From positions 186,001-250,000 of the forward strand of contig JACJZV010000002.1 of the NCBI GenBank assembly GCA_020635395.1: a stretch of DNA of 64,000 bases. Direction: 5' to 3'. Both the position numbers and the translations under genes were made by a program. Positions 36,795-46,100 of the stretch are shown one piece after another (position 1 is the first letter of the stretch; every line of letters starts with the position of its first letter). This DNA comes from Flavobacteriales bacterium (GTDB taxonomy: Bacteria; Bacteroidota; Bacteroidia; NS11-12g; UBA9320). The notes under the pieces are model-generated. The model saw only the letters and a program-made list of their open reading frames with translations. It had not been told where the DNA came from and searched no databases.

Positions 36795-37673
36795 CTAATT
36801 TCTCTTATCAAATCCCCACATCAATTTGTTTCTAATGTTTTGCAAAAAACTTTGATTGTTCAGTCGCACCATGTTAAATCGAAAATCTGCTTTGGTCAAA
36901 ACGAGTCTCTCGTGCTTTTTAATTGATACCGATCGATTGTCGAGTGTAATTAAAAACTCATCCGTTCTGGTCTCAATTTCAAACGACAAACTGCTTTTAT
37001 CATCAATAACTATGGGTCTTACTGTGAGGTTGTGCGGTGCAATTGGGGTAATAACTAAACTATTGCATCCCGGAAACAACAAAGGCCCCCCGCAACTTAA
37101 TGAATAGCCGCTGCTGCCTGTGGGTGATGCCACAATAAGCCCATCTGCCCAATAGGTATTCAATATCTCGCCATTTAATTTTACATGAACGGTTATCATA
37201 CTCGAGGTGTCGTTTTTATGAATAATTAAATCATTTAAAGCATACGGAAACCCCTCAAAATAATCTCCTTTCGATTCCAATTTCAAAACACTTCTTTTCT
37301 CCACAGAGAAGGCATTTTGTTTGAGCAGTTCAAAATTTTCTTCAAAATCCTCTTTTTGACTATTGGCCAAAAAACCAAATCTTCCCAGGTTAATTCCCAA
37401 CACAGGTATGTCGTAATCTCTCACAATGGAAAGTGTATCCAACATGGTTCCGTCTCCGCCCAAACTAAAAACAAAGTCGAAGTTTTTGCTTCGGTCATCT
37501 CCAGTGTCAAACACTTTTAACACCGAATAACAATGCAGTTTTTCCAAGTCTTCATACATATTTCTATGCACAAAAACCTCTACCTTTTCATTCAAAAGTT
37601 TATTGAAAAAAAGATTGAGAAAATCAACGTTTTCATCGATGTCTAACTGGCGTGCATAAACTCCAATTTGCAT
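36795..37673 (-). CDS. nadK: NAD kinase
   Basis: Phosphorylates NAD to NADP. The 292 residues contain the family motifs in order: FSLGGDGTMLDT (GGDG, catalytic Asp), LGINLGRFGFLAN, YALNDLIIHK (NE/D motif), VASPTGSSGYSLSCGGPLLFP and VITPIAPHNLTVRPIV. It starts 1 bp after the upstream outer-membrane protein gene and abuts the arsC-like gene, so it is firmly part of the envelope-gene run, as in other Bacteroidota. Confidence 0.97.
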   Translation of the reverse strand: MQIGVYARQLDIDENVDFLNLFFNKLLNEKVEVFVHRNMYEDLEKLHCYSVLKVFDTGDDRSKNFDFVFSLGGDGTMLDTLSIVRDYDIPVLGINLGRFGFLANSQKEDFEENFELLKQNAFSVEKRSVLKLESKGDYFEGFPYALNDLIIHKNDTSSMITVHVKLNGEILNTYWADGLIVASPTGSSGYSLSCGGPLLFPGCNSLVITPIAPHNLTVRPIVIDDKSSLSFEIETRTDEFLITLDNRSVSIKKHERLVLTKADFRFNMVRLNNQSFLQNIRNKLMWGFDKRN

Positions 37674-37674
37674 T

Positions 37675-39054
37675 TTAAAAGGCCTTTTTAAAGTGTATTT
37701 TCAAACTCCACGAATTGTTTATTCCGGTTGAGTATTCAAATCTAAACACTTTGTCGGAATAAAACAGACTATTTACCCCCACTCCATAACCTAAAAAATA
37801 TTTGGTTTTATCTGATTCTTGCACAAATGCTTGATCTACAAACAAACTTAAAAAAGTGGTGACGGGCATGACTTTATAGTTGGGCAATGGCATAAGTGGC
37901 CATTTAAACTTTTTTCTATTTAGTATTTCATACCGCAAGTCAATTTTATTGAGAAACATTCCCTTTCCGTCGGCCACCCTATTTTCAAAGCCTCTTGCCG
38001 TGTATTCATACCCCATCATACGCGTTTGATAATAAGGCAGTTGGCCACCACTTAATAGCTTTATTGTGTTAGAAGTTGCCACACTCCAGTGATAAAGCGG
38101 CTTGATTTTAGGCAACTGTTTATAATCCGAAAATTCTAACAAAAAAGAATAAAAATTCAATTTTGTCTCATTTAAGAAATGATGCCCTATTGCAAATTTT
38201 CTATATCGGCCTTGGGTTGGGAAAAACCTAAAATTTCGATGGTCAGATTCGTAGCCATATTCTGTGGTTAAAATTCTTTGTTGATTTGAATTTGACACTA
38301 AAAATTTTGGATTAAGAGTTTCTGACAACAAGGTGTCGGCCACCCAAATTTGATTTAAATTGGCTTTGAGCGAATGTCTTCCAAAAAATTTTGGTCGGTA
38401 TCCCAAACCCACGGTATAATTGATTTCTTTAATCTGAATCTTTCCGAACTGTCGAAAAAAAAGCAACTGATTGTTTTCTGTTTTATACCAAACTTCTTGA
38501 TTTGACTTGTAACTATAAGCCAATTCGGCGAATCCATTTTGATTCTTAAGTAGGTTAGTTGCCTTGTATAACGCAGATATCCGTTGCGTGTATCCATTGC
38601 TCAAACCCAGCTTGAGTGTTTGGTTTCTACCCGATATGTTGTATCTAAATAGATATAAGCCATAATTCGTTCGGTATGGGTCAAATTTGAATTGATACCA
38701 TTGGTTGAAGTTTCGATCGGCAAATTCGAGGTATGGAATAGGCCACCAATACCATTTTTCATCTACCACAATATACACATTCAAGTGGCCACTATCTTGC
38801 TCTATAATATTGATATTGACACGATTAAAAACATTCAGATTGGCCAAGTTAATTTTAGATTGAGGAATGTTATCCAAAAAAAGTTGATTCCGTTCCATTT
38901 CATTTCCTTCATAAAAGGTTAACTCGCGAAGGATTATTGATTTTTTGGTTAACTCATTACCCGAAACAAAGATAGAATCAACAACCACCAACTCGGCTTT
39001 TGCGTGCCAAAAAGAAAGCAATAAAACCAGTGGAAAGAAACATTTTTTTATCAA
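37675..39054 (-). CDS. BamA/TamA-like outer-membrane protein with POTRA domain
   Basis: 459 residues with a signal peptide ending HAKA. A POTRA-like domain follows at the N-terminus (VVDSIFVSGNELTKKSIILRELTF, FNRVNINIIEQD, VYIVVDEKWYWWP), then a region of alternating strands typical of an outer-membrane barrel, with an MMGYEYTARGFENRVADG segment resembling the conserved loop-6 RGF of Omp85 proteins, and a terminal aromatic residue (HFKKAF). Only one POTRA can be seen, against five in BamA, so it may be a specialised Omp85 relative. 17 bp after the CBS gene, 1 bp before nadK. Confidence 0.83.
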   Translation of the reverse strand: MIKKCFFPLVLLLSFWHAKAELVVVDSIFVSGNELTKKSIILRELTFYEGNEMERNQLFLDNIPQSKINLANLNVFNRVNINIIEQDSGHLNVYIVVDEKWYWWPIPYLEFADRNFNQWYQFKFDPYRTNYGLYLFRYNISGRNQTLKLGLSNGYTQRISALYKATNLLKNQNGFAELAYSYKSNQEVWYKTENNQLLFFRQFGKIQIKEINYTVGLGYRPKFFGRHSLKANLNQIWVADTLLSETLNPKFLVSNSNQQRILTTEYGYESDHRNFRFFPTQGRYRKFAIGHHFLNETKLNFYSFLLEFSDYKQLPKIKPLYHWSVATSNTIKLLSGGQLPYYQTRMMGYEYTARGFENRVADGKGMFLNKIDLRYEILNRKKFKWPLMPLPNYKVMPVTTFLSLFVDQAFVQESDKTKYFLGYGVGVNSLFYSDKVFRFEYSTGINNSWSLKIHFKKAF

Positions 39055-39071
39055 TCCGGGTTGATTATTTG

Positions 39072-39722
39072 TTAGATGTCGAGATAGTTGATCAGCGATT
39101 TATACCTGTCTTCCATCATGTCGTTTCGTTTTCTATTCACTCGATGTATTAGTTTAAAACCGTGGCTTTCCAAAATATTACAGATTGTGTCAACATATTG
39201 GATATTGAGTTTGAGCAATACTTCCAATTTCCCATCATCTGCTTCGTTGGTAAGTATTCCCAAAATTTTGCCGTCTTCGGCTTCCACAATTCGGCCTATG
39301 AGAGATATGCTATAGTCAAATTGATTGCATAAAAACATCAATACTGCTCCATCGTTTTGACTGGTAATGGTTTGTCCCAACCTCCGCATCACATCTTTTT
39401 GCCAAACCATGCCTACCAACTCATTTCCTGCCAAAACGCCCACTACCTCCAACTTAGCCTCGCTCATTACTCGCCAAACTTCAAACACCGAATGCTCGGG
39501 CAAAAGCGTTGAGACGGGCTGATTATCCGAAATTTCTGCTAAAGAACTTTCTGGATTTTCTGCCTCTAATTGCAACCTTTGGGCATACCCCTTCAGGTCT
39601 TTACCGTCAACAATAAGAAGGTTCTCCACACCAAAATCTTCCAGCATAAGTTGGGCATACTGAACCGTATCTGATGGTTTCAGTAGCGGCAAATCGGTTG
39701 ATATGAAATCTTGAACAATCAT
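39072..39722 (-). CDS. CBS-domain protein with C-terminal ACT-like domain
   Basis: 216-residue cytoplasmic protein. The N-terminal ~130 residues form a CBS pair (DFISTDLPLLKPSDTVQYAQLM; STLLPEHSVFEVWRVMSEAKLEVVGVL), which typically binds adenosyl ligands and senses energy state. The C-terminal part (SLIGRIVEAEDGKILGILTNEA, TICNILESHGF) resembles an ACT-like regulatory fold; that call is tentative. Together with nadK two genes downstream, this suggests nucleotide sensing. First gene of the run; a TATCTTCG sequence close to its ATG is a weak -7 candidate. Confidence 0.87.
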   Translation of the reverse strand: MIVQDFISTDLPLLKPSDTVQYAQLMLEDFGVENLLIVDGKDLKGYAQRLQLEAENPESSLAEISDNQPVSTLLPEHSVFEVWRVMSEAKLEVVGVLAGNELVGMVWQKDVMRRLGQTITSQNDGAVLMFLCNQFDYSISLIGRIVEAEDGKILGILTNEADDGKLEVLLKLNIQYVDTICNILESHGFKLIHRVNRKRNDMMEDRYKSLINYLDI

Positions 39723-39768
39723 TATCTTGGCAACGAAGATAGTAAGAAAATGTTTTTGGAGAATAGAA

Positions 39769-40338
39769 TTACAAAAGCCTCAGCCAGTTTTGTATCATTT
39801 TCAATCCATATTGAGTTAAAATGGCCTCCGGATGAAATTGCAAACCCCACACCGGCAGGGTTTTATGAGCCAATGCCATTATCTTGTGGTCAATTGTTTC
39901 TGCGGTTATTTCTAAATGTTCTGTTTGTTTATTTTCTAAAACTAAGCTATGATACCGACAAACCTCCAACTCTTGAGAGATACCCTCAAACATTGGATGC
40001 TTTTTTGTTTTGATAAATGACACTTTTCCGTGAACCGGTTCATCCATCTTTACCAAATTCATTCCGCCGTATATACCTATTGCCTGATGCCCCAAGCATA
40101 TACCCAAAATTGGTTTTTTGTTGTAAAAGTAATCTAGCACTTCCATCAAAATACCAGATTTTTCTGGTGTTTGAGGCCCTGGTGAAATAACAATTCCATC
40201 AAAATTGTGCAAAACCAATTTTTCGAGAGGCATTTCATCATTACGAATTACAAAAACTGAGGCACCACATTGCTCCAAATAATCCTTAAGATTATACGTA
40301 AAGGAATCGTAGCTATCAAACAAAAGTACCTTTGGCAC
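39769..40338 (-). CDS. Aminodeoxychorismate/anthranilate synthase component II (glutamine amidotransferase)
   Basis: Class I glutamine amidotransferase that feeds ammonia to chorismate-using synthases for folate or tryptophan. The 189 residues carry the triad: Cys in ILGICLGHQAIG, and His-x-Glu in GLQFHPEAI. The start FDSYDSFTYNLKDYLEQ and ISPGPQTPEKSG are TrpG/PabA signatures. TrpG and PabA cannot be separated here because no component I or other pathway gene is adjacent. It is transcribed divergently from the nfu-like gene, 87 bp away. Confidence 0.94.
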   Translation of the reverse strand: MPKVLLFDSYDSFTYNLKDYLEQCGASVFVIRNDEMPLEKLVLHNFDGIVISPGPQTPEKSGILMEVLDYFYNKKPILGICLGHQAIGIYGGMNLVKMDEPVHGKVSFIKTKKHPMFEGISQELEVCRYHSLVLENKQTEHLEITAETIDHKIMALAHKTLPVWGLQFHPEAILTQYGLKMIQNWLRLL

Positions 40339-40399
40339 CGTGCAAAATTAGTGCAGACATCAATAAAATTCGGACAAACCATTTTAAAGTTTGTTCGTT

Positions 40400-40407
40400 T
40401 ACCTTTG
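40400..40407 (+). promoter_or_regulatory. -7 promoter box of the Nfu-type scaffold gene
   Basis: TACCTTTG matches TAnnTTTG exactly, 18 bp upstream of the ATG at 40426. No clear -33 box at 19-20 bp. Its position also supports the shorter start chosen for the gene. Confidence 0.5.
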
Positions 40408-40425
40408 TACTGTAAAAAAAGGGAA

Positions 40426-40992
40426 ATGACAATAGACGAAATAGTTACGATCTATAGCGAAGCAACTCCAAACCCGGAATCCATGAAATTTGTGTCAAAC
40501 AAAATGATTTTGGCCAACGACAGCGTTGACTTCAGATCGAAAGATAAAGTAAAAAACTCGCCATTAGCCACTGCACTTTTTGAATATCCTTATGTAAAAG
40601 GTGTTTTCATTATGAATAATTTCATCAGTATTACCAAGTCGGTAGATTATGAGTGGTTTGATGTAATTCCAACCCTAAAAAAATTCATTCAAGAATATTT
40701 GCAGGCAGAAAAAGAAGTCGTTTCTATTCAAAAAACGGAACTTTCCGAACAGGAAGAGGACGAGGTGGTTCGGAAAATTAAAAAATTACTTGACGACCAC
40801 GTGAAACCAGCTGTTGAAATGGATGGTGGTGCTATTTCATTCAAAAGTTTTGAAAATGGTGTTGTAAACGTGGTAATGAAAGGCTCTTGTAGCGGGTGTC
40901 CGAGTAGCACCATGACTCTAAAAGCGGGTATCGAAAATTTACTAAAACGAATGATTCCTGAAGTGGAGGCTGTTGAGGCCGAACCAGGATAA
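40426..40992 (+). CDS. NifU/Nfu-family iron-sulfur cluster scaffold
   Basis: Carrier that passes Fe-S clusters to target proteins. The chosen ATG (MTIDEIVTIYSEATPNPE) gives 188 residues; the frame extends back to 40270 but that part overlaps the divergent amidotransferase gene and a good promoter box. An N-terminal Nfu_N domain (SEATPNPESMKFVSN, ~10-90) precedes the NifU C-terminal domain with the cluster-binding Cys pair in GSCSGCPSSTMTLKAGIE and VKPAVEMDGGAISF. This two-domain layout is typical of mitochondrial-type and Bacteroidota Nfu. Confidence 0.95.
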   Translation: MTIDEIVTIYSEATPNPESMKFVSNKMILANDSVDFRSKDKVKNSPLATALFEYPYVKGVFIMNNFISITKSVDYEWFDVIPTLKKFIQEYLQAEKEVVSIQKTELSEQEEDEVVRKIKKLLDDHVKPAVEMDGGAISFKSFENGVVNVVMKGSCSGCPSSTMTLKAGIENLLKRMIPEVEAVEAEPG

Positions 40993-41079
40993 AAACTCCG
41001 TTGGTAAACAAATAATTGCCGTTGGTTAATTGCATTCTTCATTCAACATTATGTGATGTACTTTTACCGTTGAATTTAT

Positions 41080-41679
41080 ATGGTACGTTTCATTAAATAT
41101 GTTGTAATCGGGGTTGTGCTAATGGCAATAGCTCAATTTTCACAAGCTAACTGTGATGAAAAAGAAAAAACAAAAACCTCCGATAACACTAAAACAACCA
41201 AGGCCGACAGCGTAATTATTTCCACTATTGGAGATATCGCTGTTGGCGACACCTTGGTTTTTGATGACTATGACGAGGATGACGATGATGCGGGGAGTAT
41301 ATCTCTTGTAAATAATGGCTCTAAGTCAAGTTCAACATCGGCGGCCAACTCAGCTTCCATAAAAATGTCAACACCACAACCTTTAGCCACCTCAACCCAA
41401 ACGAATGAATCAGGTTCAAAATCAATTGAAGACATACATGCAAACTCTTATGAAATGTCGGCCTACCCTAATCCTGTAACATCGGGAGAAATGTTATCCG
41501 TTACCCACAACCTCTCGGGTAGCGTTACCTTAATTATCCGGTCAATAAACGGGAACATTGTTAAAGAATTTGAATCATCCTCACAAAAAATCGAGATATC
41601 CGACCTTTCATCAGGAGTATATTTTGTACAAATATCAGGAGGCACCCACAGTCTCTTAAAAAAAGTAATTGTTCAATAA
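41080..41679 (+). CDS. Small T9SS type A sorting-domain protein
   Basis: 199 residues. A signal peptide (VVIGVVLMAIAQFSQA) is followed by a low-complexity region of Lys/Thr/Ser and an acidic patch (DDYDEDDDDAGS), then Ser/Thr-rich linker to ~120. The last ~72 residues are a type A C-terminal sorting domain (SAYPNPVTSGEMLSV, ISDLSSGVYFVQI, KKVIVQ). Almost nothing lies between the signal peptide and sorting domain except the disordered stretch, so no enzyme or binding fold can be proposed. Lies between the Nfu gene and the LytS/LytTR cluster. Confidence 0.85.
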   Translation: MVRFIKYVVIGVVLMAIAQFSQANCDEKEKTKTSDNTKTTKADSVIISTIGDIAVGDTLVFDDYDEDDDDAGSISLVNNGSKSSSTSAANSASIKMSTPQPLATSTQTNESGSKSIEDIHANSYEMSAYPNPVTSGEMLSVTHNLSGSVTLIIRSINGNIVKEFESSSQKIEISDLSSGVYFVQISGGTHSLLKKVIVQ

Positions 41680-41784
41680 CAACCGTTTGGTCGGTCAAAA
41701 ACAATGATGACCTACACAAACTTTTTCCTAAAGCAAATAATATTGATTGGTTTAGGAGTGTCTAATGGTTAAAATTGCAAACAA

Positions 41785-42384
41785 ATGCAAACAGAAAATG
41801 AACATATCGACCTGAGTCTTCTTAACTCTTTCAAGGCATTTATTGGTTCTCATTTTTTGCTGAATGTTATCAATTCCATTCAATCTGATATTATTCTAAG
41901 TGACAAAAAATCGGCATTTGACACACTTCAAATTTTTAACAGAATATATAAAAATGCACTGCGGTTTAGCAATGCCGAATTTGCGGAACTTAATGCCGAA
42001 ATAAGTTTCCTTAATGATTATATAAGTTTAGAAAACATTCGTTTTGCACCCCGAACTTTCTCAAAATTATCTACTTTTCAGACAGAATCGGGTGAGGTTC
42101 CGGTGTTTGTTTTTCAGAGTTTTATCGAAAACGCCATACTTCTATCCTTAGAAAATAAAAGCACCAAACCAAAGTTTGTTCTTTTATCAAAGAATGATTT
42201 TATTGAATTTTCGATTACGCTTGCCGAGACACCCGAAAAAAACATTCACCCAAAAATTGAATCTAAGTTGCATTTGGCCTTAGAACGATTAGATATTCTA
42301 AAGGCTCATAGATTATTGGAATATGAAATAGCTTGGAATGAAAAATATTTCATGCAATTAAAACTTAAAAAACGTAAAGATTAG
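41785..42384 (+). CDS. LytS-type histidine kinase-like protein, degenerate and soluble
   Basis: 199 residues with no membrane segment. It aligns with the His_kinase/HATPase part of LytS-family kinases: SHFLLNVINSIQSD matches the usual NPHFLFNSLNSIQ box (His kept), LNAEISFLNDYISLENIRF matches the LxxELxxLxxYLxLEKxRF stretch, and VFVFQSFIENAILLS matches the N box (Asn kept). The DNGIG nucleotide-binding box and later glycine loop are absent; the protein stops after a short helical tail. It may be a pseudokinase or phosphate-relay partner. The LytTR regulator starts 3 bp later, so they are translated together. Confidence 0.78.
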   Translation: MQTENEHIDLSLLNSFKAFIGSHFLLNVINSIQSDIILSDKKSAFDTLQIFNRIYKNALRFSNAEFAELNAEISFLNDYISLENIRFAPRTFSKLSTFQTESGEVPVFVFQSFIENAILLSLENKSTKPKFVLLSKNDFIEFSITLAETPEKNIHPKIESKLHLALERLDILKAHRLLEYEIAWNEKYFMQLKLKKRKD

Positions 42385-42387
42385 AGT

Positions 42388-43134
42388 ATGCTTACAGCCA
42401 TAATTATTGACGACGAGCAAAAAAGCCGAGAAGGGCTTGAAGCCATGTTGCACACCCTGGTTGAGGGCGTGTCGGTGGTTGCCACAGCCGATTCTGTTGC
42501 ATCAGGAGTAAAGGCTATTGAAAAAAACAGACCGGATGTGGTATTTTTAGATATTGAAATGCCCAAAAAGGATGGATTCGCTTTGTTCGAAGCCTTCGAC
42601 ACCATTGACTTTGAGGTTGTTTTCACTACGGCCCATGAGCAATATGCCTCAAAAGCTTTTCGCACAACGGCCATTGATTATTTGCTCAAACCCATTGATT
42701 TGAGTTTATTAAAAGAAGCTTTAGCCAGAGCCGAGGCCAAGCGTAAAACAGATAGAATTAATAAAAATTTTGAGGTTTTTGTGAGCAACATGAAAACCAA
42801 TAGCCAGAACCAACAAATTGCTATCAGTAGTAGTGATGGACTTATTTTTATTAAAATTGACAACATCATTTATCTTAGAGGCGATGGGGCTTACACCTAT
42901 TTTTTCTTAAAGACCGGCGAACGAATTACCGTATCCAAAAATTTGAAAGAATATGAAGATTTACTTAGCGATTATGATTTTTTCCGTGTACACAAATCCT
43001 ACCTAATTCATTTACATGAAATGAAAAAATACGTTAGGGGCGAAGGCGGATATGTAGTTATGAGCAACGGCGATTCGGTTGATGTTTCTAAAAGAAGAAA
43101 AGAAGACTTTTTACACGCTTTGAGTAAATTATAA
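42388..43134 (+). CDS. LytTR-family response regulator (complete)
   Basis: 248-residue response regulator. The receiver (~1-120) has the acidic pocket (IIIDDEQKSREG), the phosphorylated Asp (VVFLDIEMPKKDGF), the switch Thr (FTTAHEQ) and Lys (LLKPID). A LytTR DNA-binding domain (~150-248) follows with YLRGDGAYTYFFL, FFRVHKSYLIHL and VDVSKRRKEDFL; the His/Ser and Arg/Lys positions usual for DNA contact are present. It sits between a degenerate kinase and a full propeller kinase; the kinase ATG follows directly after its stop. Confidence 0.95.
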   Translation: MLTAIIIDDEQKSREGLEAMLHTLVEGVSVVATADSVASGVKAIEKNRPDVVFLDIEMPKKDGFALFEAFDTIDFEVVFTTAHEQYASKAFRTTAIDYLLKPIDLSLLKEALARAEAKRKTDRINKNFEVFVSNMKTNSQNQQIAISSSDGLIFIKIDNIIYLRGDGAYTYFFLKTGERITVSKNLKEYEDLLSDYDFFRVHKSYLIHLHEMKKYVRGEGGYVVMSNGDSVDVSKRRKEDFLHALSKL

Positions 43135-46100
43135 ATGCTAAAACATTTACTCCCTTTTTATCTATTTTTTGTATCGACAGTTTTTGTCTCTGCACAATCA
43201 GATATTGTCCATTTTGAAAACATTACCCGCGAAGATGGTTTGGCTCAAAGCACCATAAACGGTATTTTGGAGGGAAAAGATGGATTTATGTGGTTTGCCA
43301 CTGCAGAGGGGCTTCATCGTTTTGATGGGTATGAATTTAAAATATACAAACACGACAACAAAAACCCTAACTCATTAATTAGCAATCACATAACGGCTCT
43401 ATACGAAGACAATGAGGGCTATTTGTGGGTAGGTACTTACAACGGCGGTTTGGATAAGTTTGATAAAAAATCTCAGAAATTTACCCATTTTTTAATTGCA
43501 TCACTCGATAGCACAGAAAACCAGTTTCCGGTAAATTGTATAAAAAAGGATAGTCGCGGAAATCTATTGGTGGGCTTGGATGGAAATGGATTAGTTCTCT
43601 TTAATGAAACATCTAAAAGCTGGCAAATTTTTACGAAAGAAAACAGCAAACTACCCAATAACTATGTAAACGCCATTGAACCTGAGGCAGCAGGAACGGG
43701 TTTGTGGATTGGAACAATGCAGGGTATTATTTTATTGAAAGATGGAGGTTTTAAGCAATTTTCGTCGTTAAAATTATTTGAAAATCAGGCCATTAACTCT
43801 ATTTATCACCATTTAGGAAAAGTTTATTTTGCCACCAGCGGCCAAGGGCTTCAAATATGGGATACAAAAACCGATGAGGTTATACCAATTCCATCACCCC
43901 GCATTAGAGGAGCCAACTTTATGCAATTTATTTTGCATGATAATGAAGGCAACCTTTGGATTGGAACAGACGGAGCGGGACTTTTAAAATTTAATGGTGA
44001 AAAATTTGTAAACTACAGAAACAATCCATTCGATTTTCAAAGTTTGGTTGGCGATGATTTGTTGGTGGGCTACAAAGATAAAACCGGAGCGTTGTGGTTT
44101 GGTTGCCGAGACGGCATAAGCAAATACGACCCCAACATGAAACTTTTCAACCTATACACTCGGTTTGAACATGACGAAAAATTAACCAACAACAATATTT
44201 ACAGCATCTATGAAACCGCCGATAAACATGTTTGGCTCGGCACTCTGGGCGGTGGTTTGGCCGAATTTAATCCAGAAACAGAAGAGCTAAGGGTTATTCC
44301 GGAAATTAAGTCAGGCCACATTGAAACCAAATCCGTGCGGGCGATTTTTGAAGACAAGTTTGGCATTTTATGGATTGGAACCCGCGATGAAGGCCTGTTT
44401 TCGTATGACAGAAAGACCAACAAGTTTACCCACTACCCTCCTCAAAGGGAAGAAATAAATGTAAAAACTATACGAAATATTATTGAAGATGAACAAGGTA
44501 ATTTGTGGTTGGCCACCCGATGGGGTTTGGCCAAATTTGACCGAAAAACCAAAAAATATATTGTTTTTAAAAACGGTTATCTGAACAACAATCCAATTTA
44601 TCAAATTATTGAAGACCCCAAACGGGATGAGCTTATTTTGGTAACCTTTAGAACTGGACTTCAGATTTTTAACAAAACAGATTCTGTTTTTTCTGAAGTA
44701 TTGTTTCATACCGAAGACAGCACCAGCCCAAACGTAAATGCCATGATGTGTATTGAGGCCATGGGCAACGATTTATATTTGATTGGGACGTATGCCGGCG
44801 GACTCAATATATTTGATAGAAAAACATTGAAATTTAAACACTTAACCAGCGAACAAGGTTTGCCTAATGATGTTATTTACGGAATTTTAAAATCAGATAA
44901 CAACACTTATTGGCTTAGTTCTAACAATGGTTTGATTGAGTATAATTCTTCCAAAAATTCGTTTAAGGCCTATACCCTTAGTAATTACCTGCAGGGTCTG
45001 GAATTTAACGAAGGAGCCTATTGGAAAACAAAAGATAATACGTTTTATTTTGGTGGTTTGCATGGATTTAACTACTTCAAAACTGCTTCTGTTCACAAAA
45101 AAGAAATTCCACCTAAAGTAGCTCTTACCTCTTTTAAAAAAATGGATAAAGAAGTGAACCTTGAAATGGATATTAATTATCTTGATAAAATTCTTCTATC
45201 GCATAACGAAAATCTAATCAGTTTTGGTTTTTCAGCATTATCATACAACAACAGTCATCAAAGCACCTACCAGTACATGCTGGAAGGATTTGACAATCAA
45301 TGGATTGAAGCCGGAACCAGGCATACGGCATACTATACACATCTATCTCCCGGCACTTATACATTCCGCGTAAAAGCAGCCAACCATCAAGGCGTTTGGA
45401 GTAATGACGAGCGAACCATAAAAGTTGTAGTTGAACCCCCATATTGGCAAACATGGTGGTTTCGGTTGTTAATAGCACTGGCTCTTATTGCACTTATATT
45501 GCTCATCTTTAGGTTCAGAACCCGCAGCATTTCAAAGAGCTATCAGCACAAATTGGTTGATTTAGAATTAAAAGCCTTGAGAAGCCAAATGAATCCTCAT
45601 TTTATTTTTAACAGTCTAAACTCTATCCAGTATTTCGTTTTAAAAAATGAACCCAAAGCGGCCTACACCTACCTCACTAAATTCTCGAGTTTGATGCGAA
45701 TGATTTTGCAAAATTCAAGGGTGAAATATATTACCCTAAAAGAAGAAAGAGATTGGCTTTATACCTATTTGGAGCTTGAAAAATTAAGAATGGAAAATCA
45801 ACTCGAATTTTCGATTGAGGTGGAAGATGAGCTAAATGAAAAACAAATATTTGTGCCAAGTATGCTCATACAACCCTATATAGAAAATGCCATTATCCAT
45901 GGCCTTTTGCCTAAAGAAGCCAACAGAAATTTGACTGTACATTTCAGAAAAAAACAAAACAAGTTGGAATGTACTATTGAAGACAATGGCATAGGAAGAG
46001 AACAAAGTGCCATTCTAAATCAAAATCGCACCAAAAAACACAAATCGCAAGGAATAAAAGTAACCGGTGAGCGGCTGGAAATATTGACTCAGGATATGCA

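Noticed and set aside
40270..40425. N-terminal 52-codon extension of the Nfu-type gene
   Set aside because: It overlaps the divergent amidotransferase gene, has no family similarity, and lies upstream of an exact -7 box.
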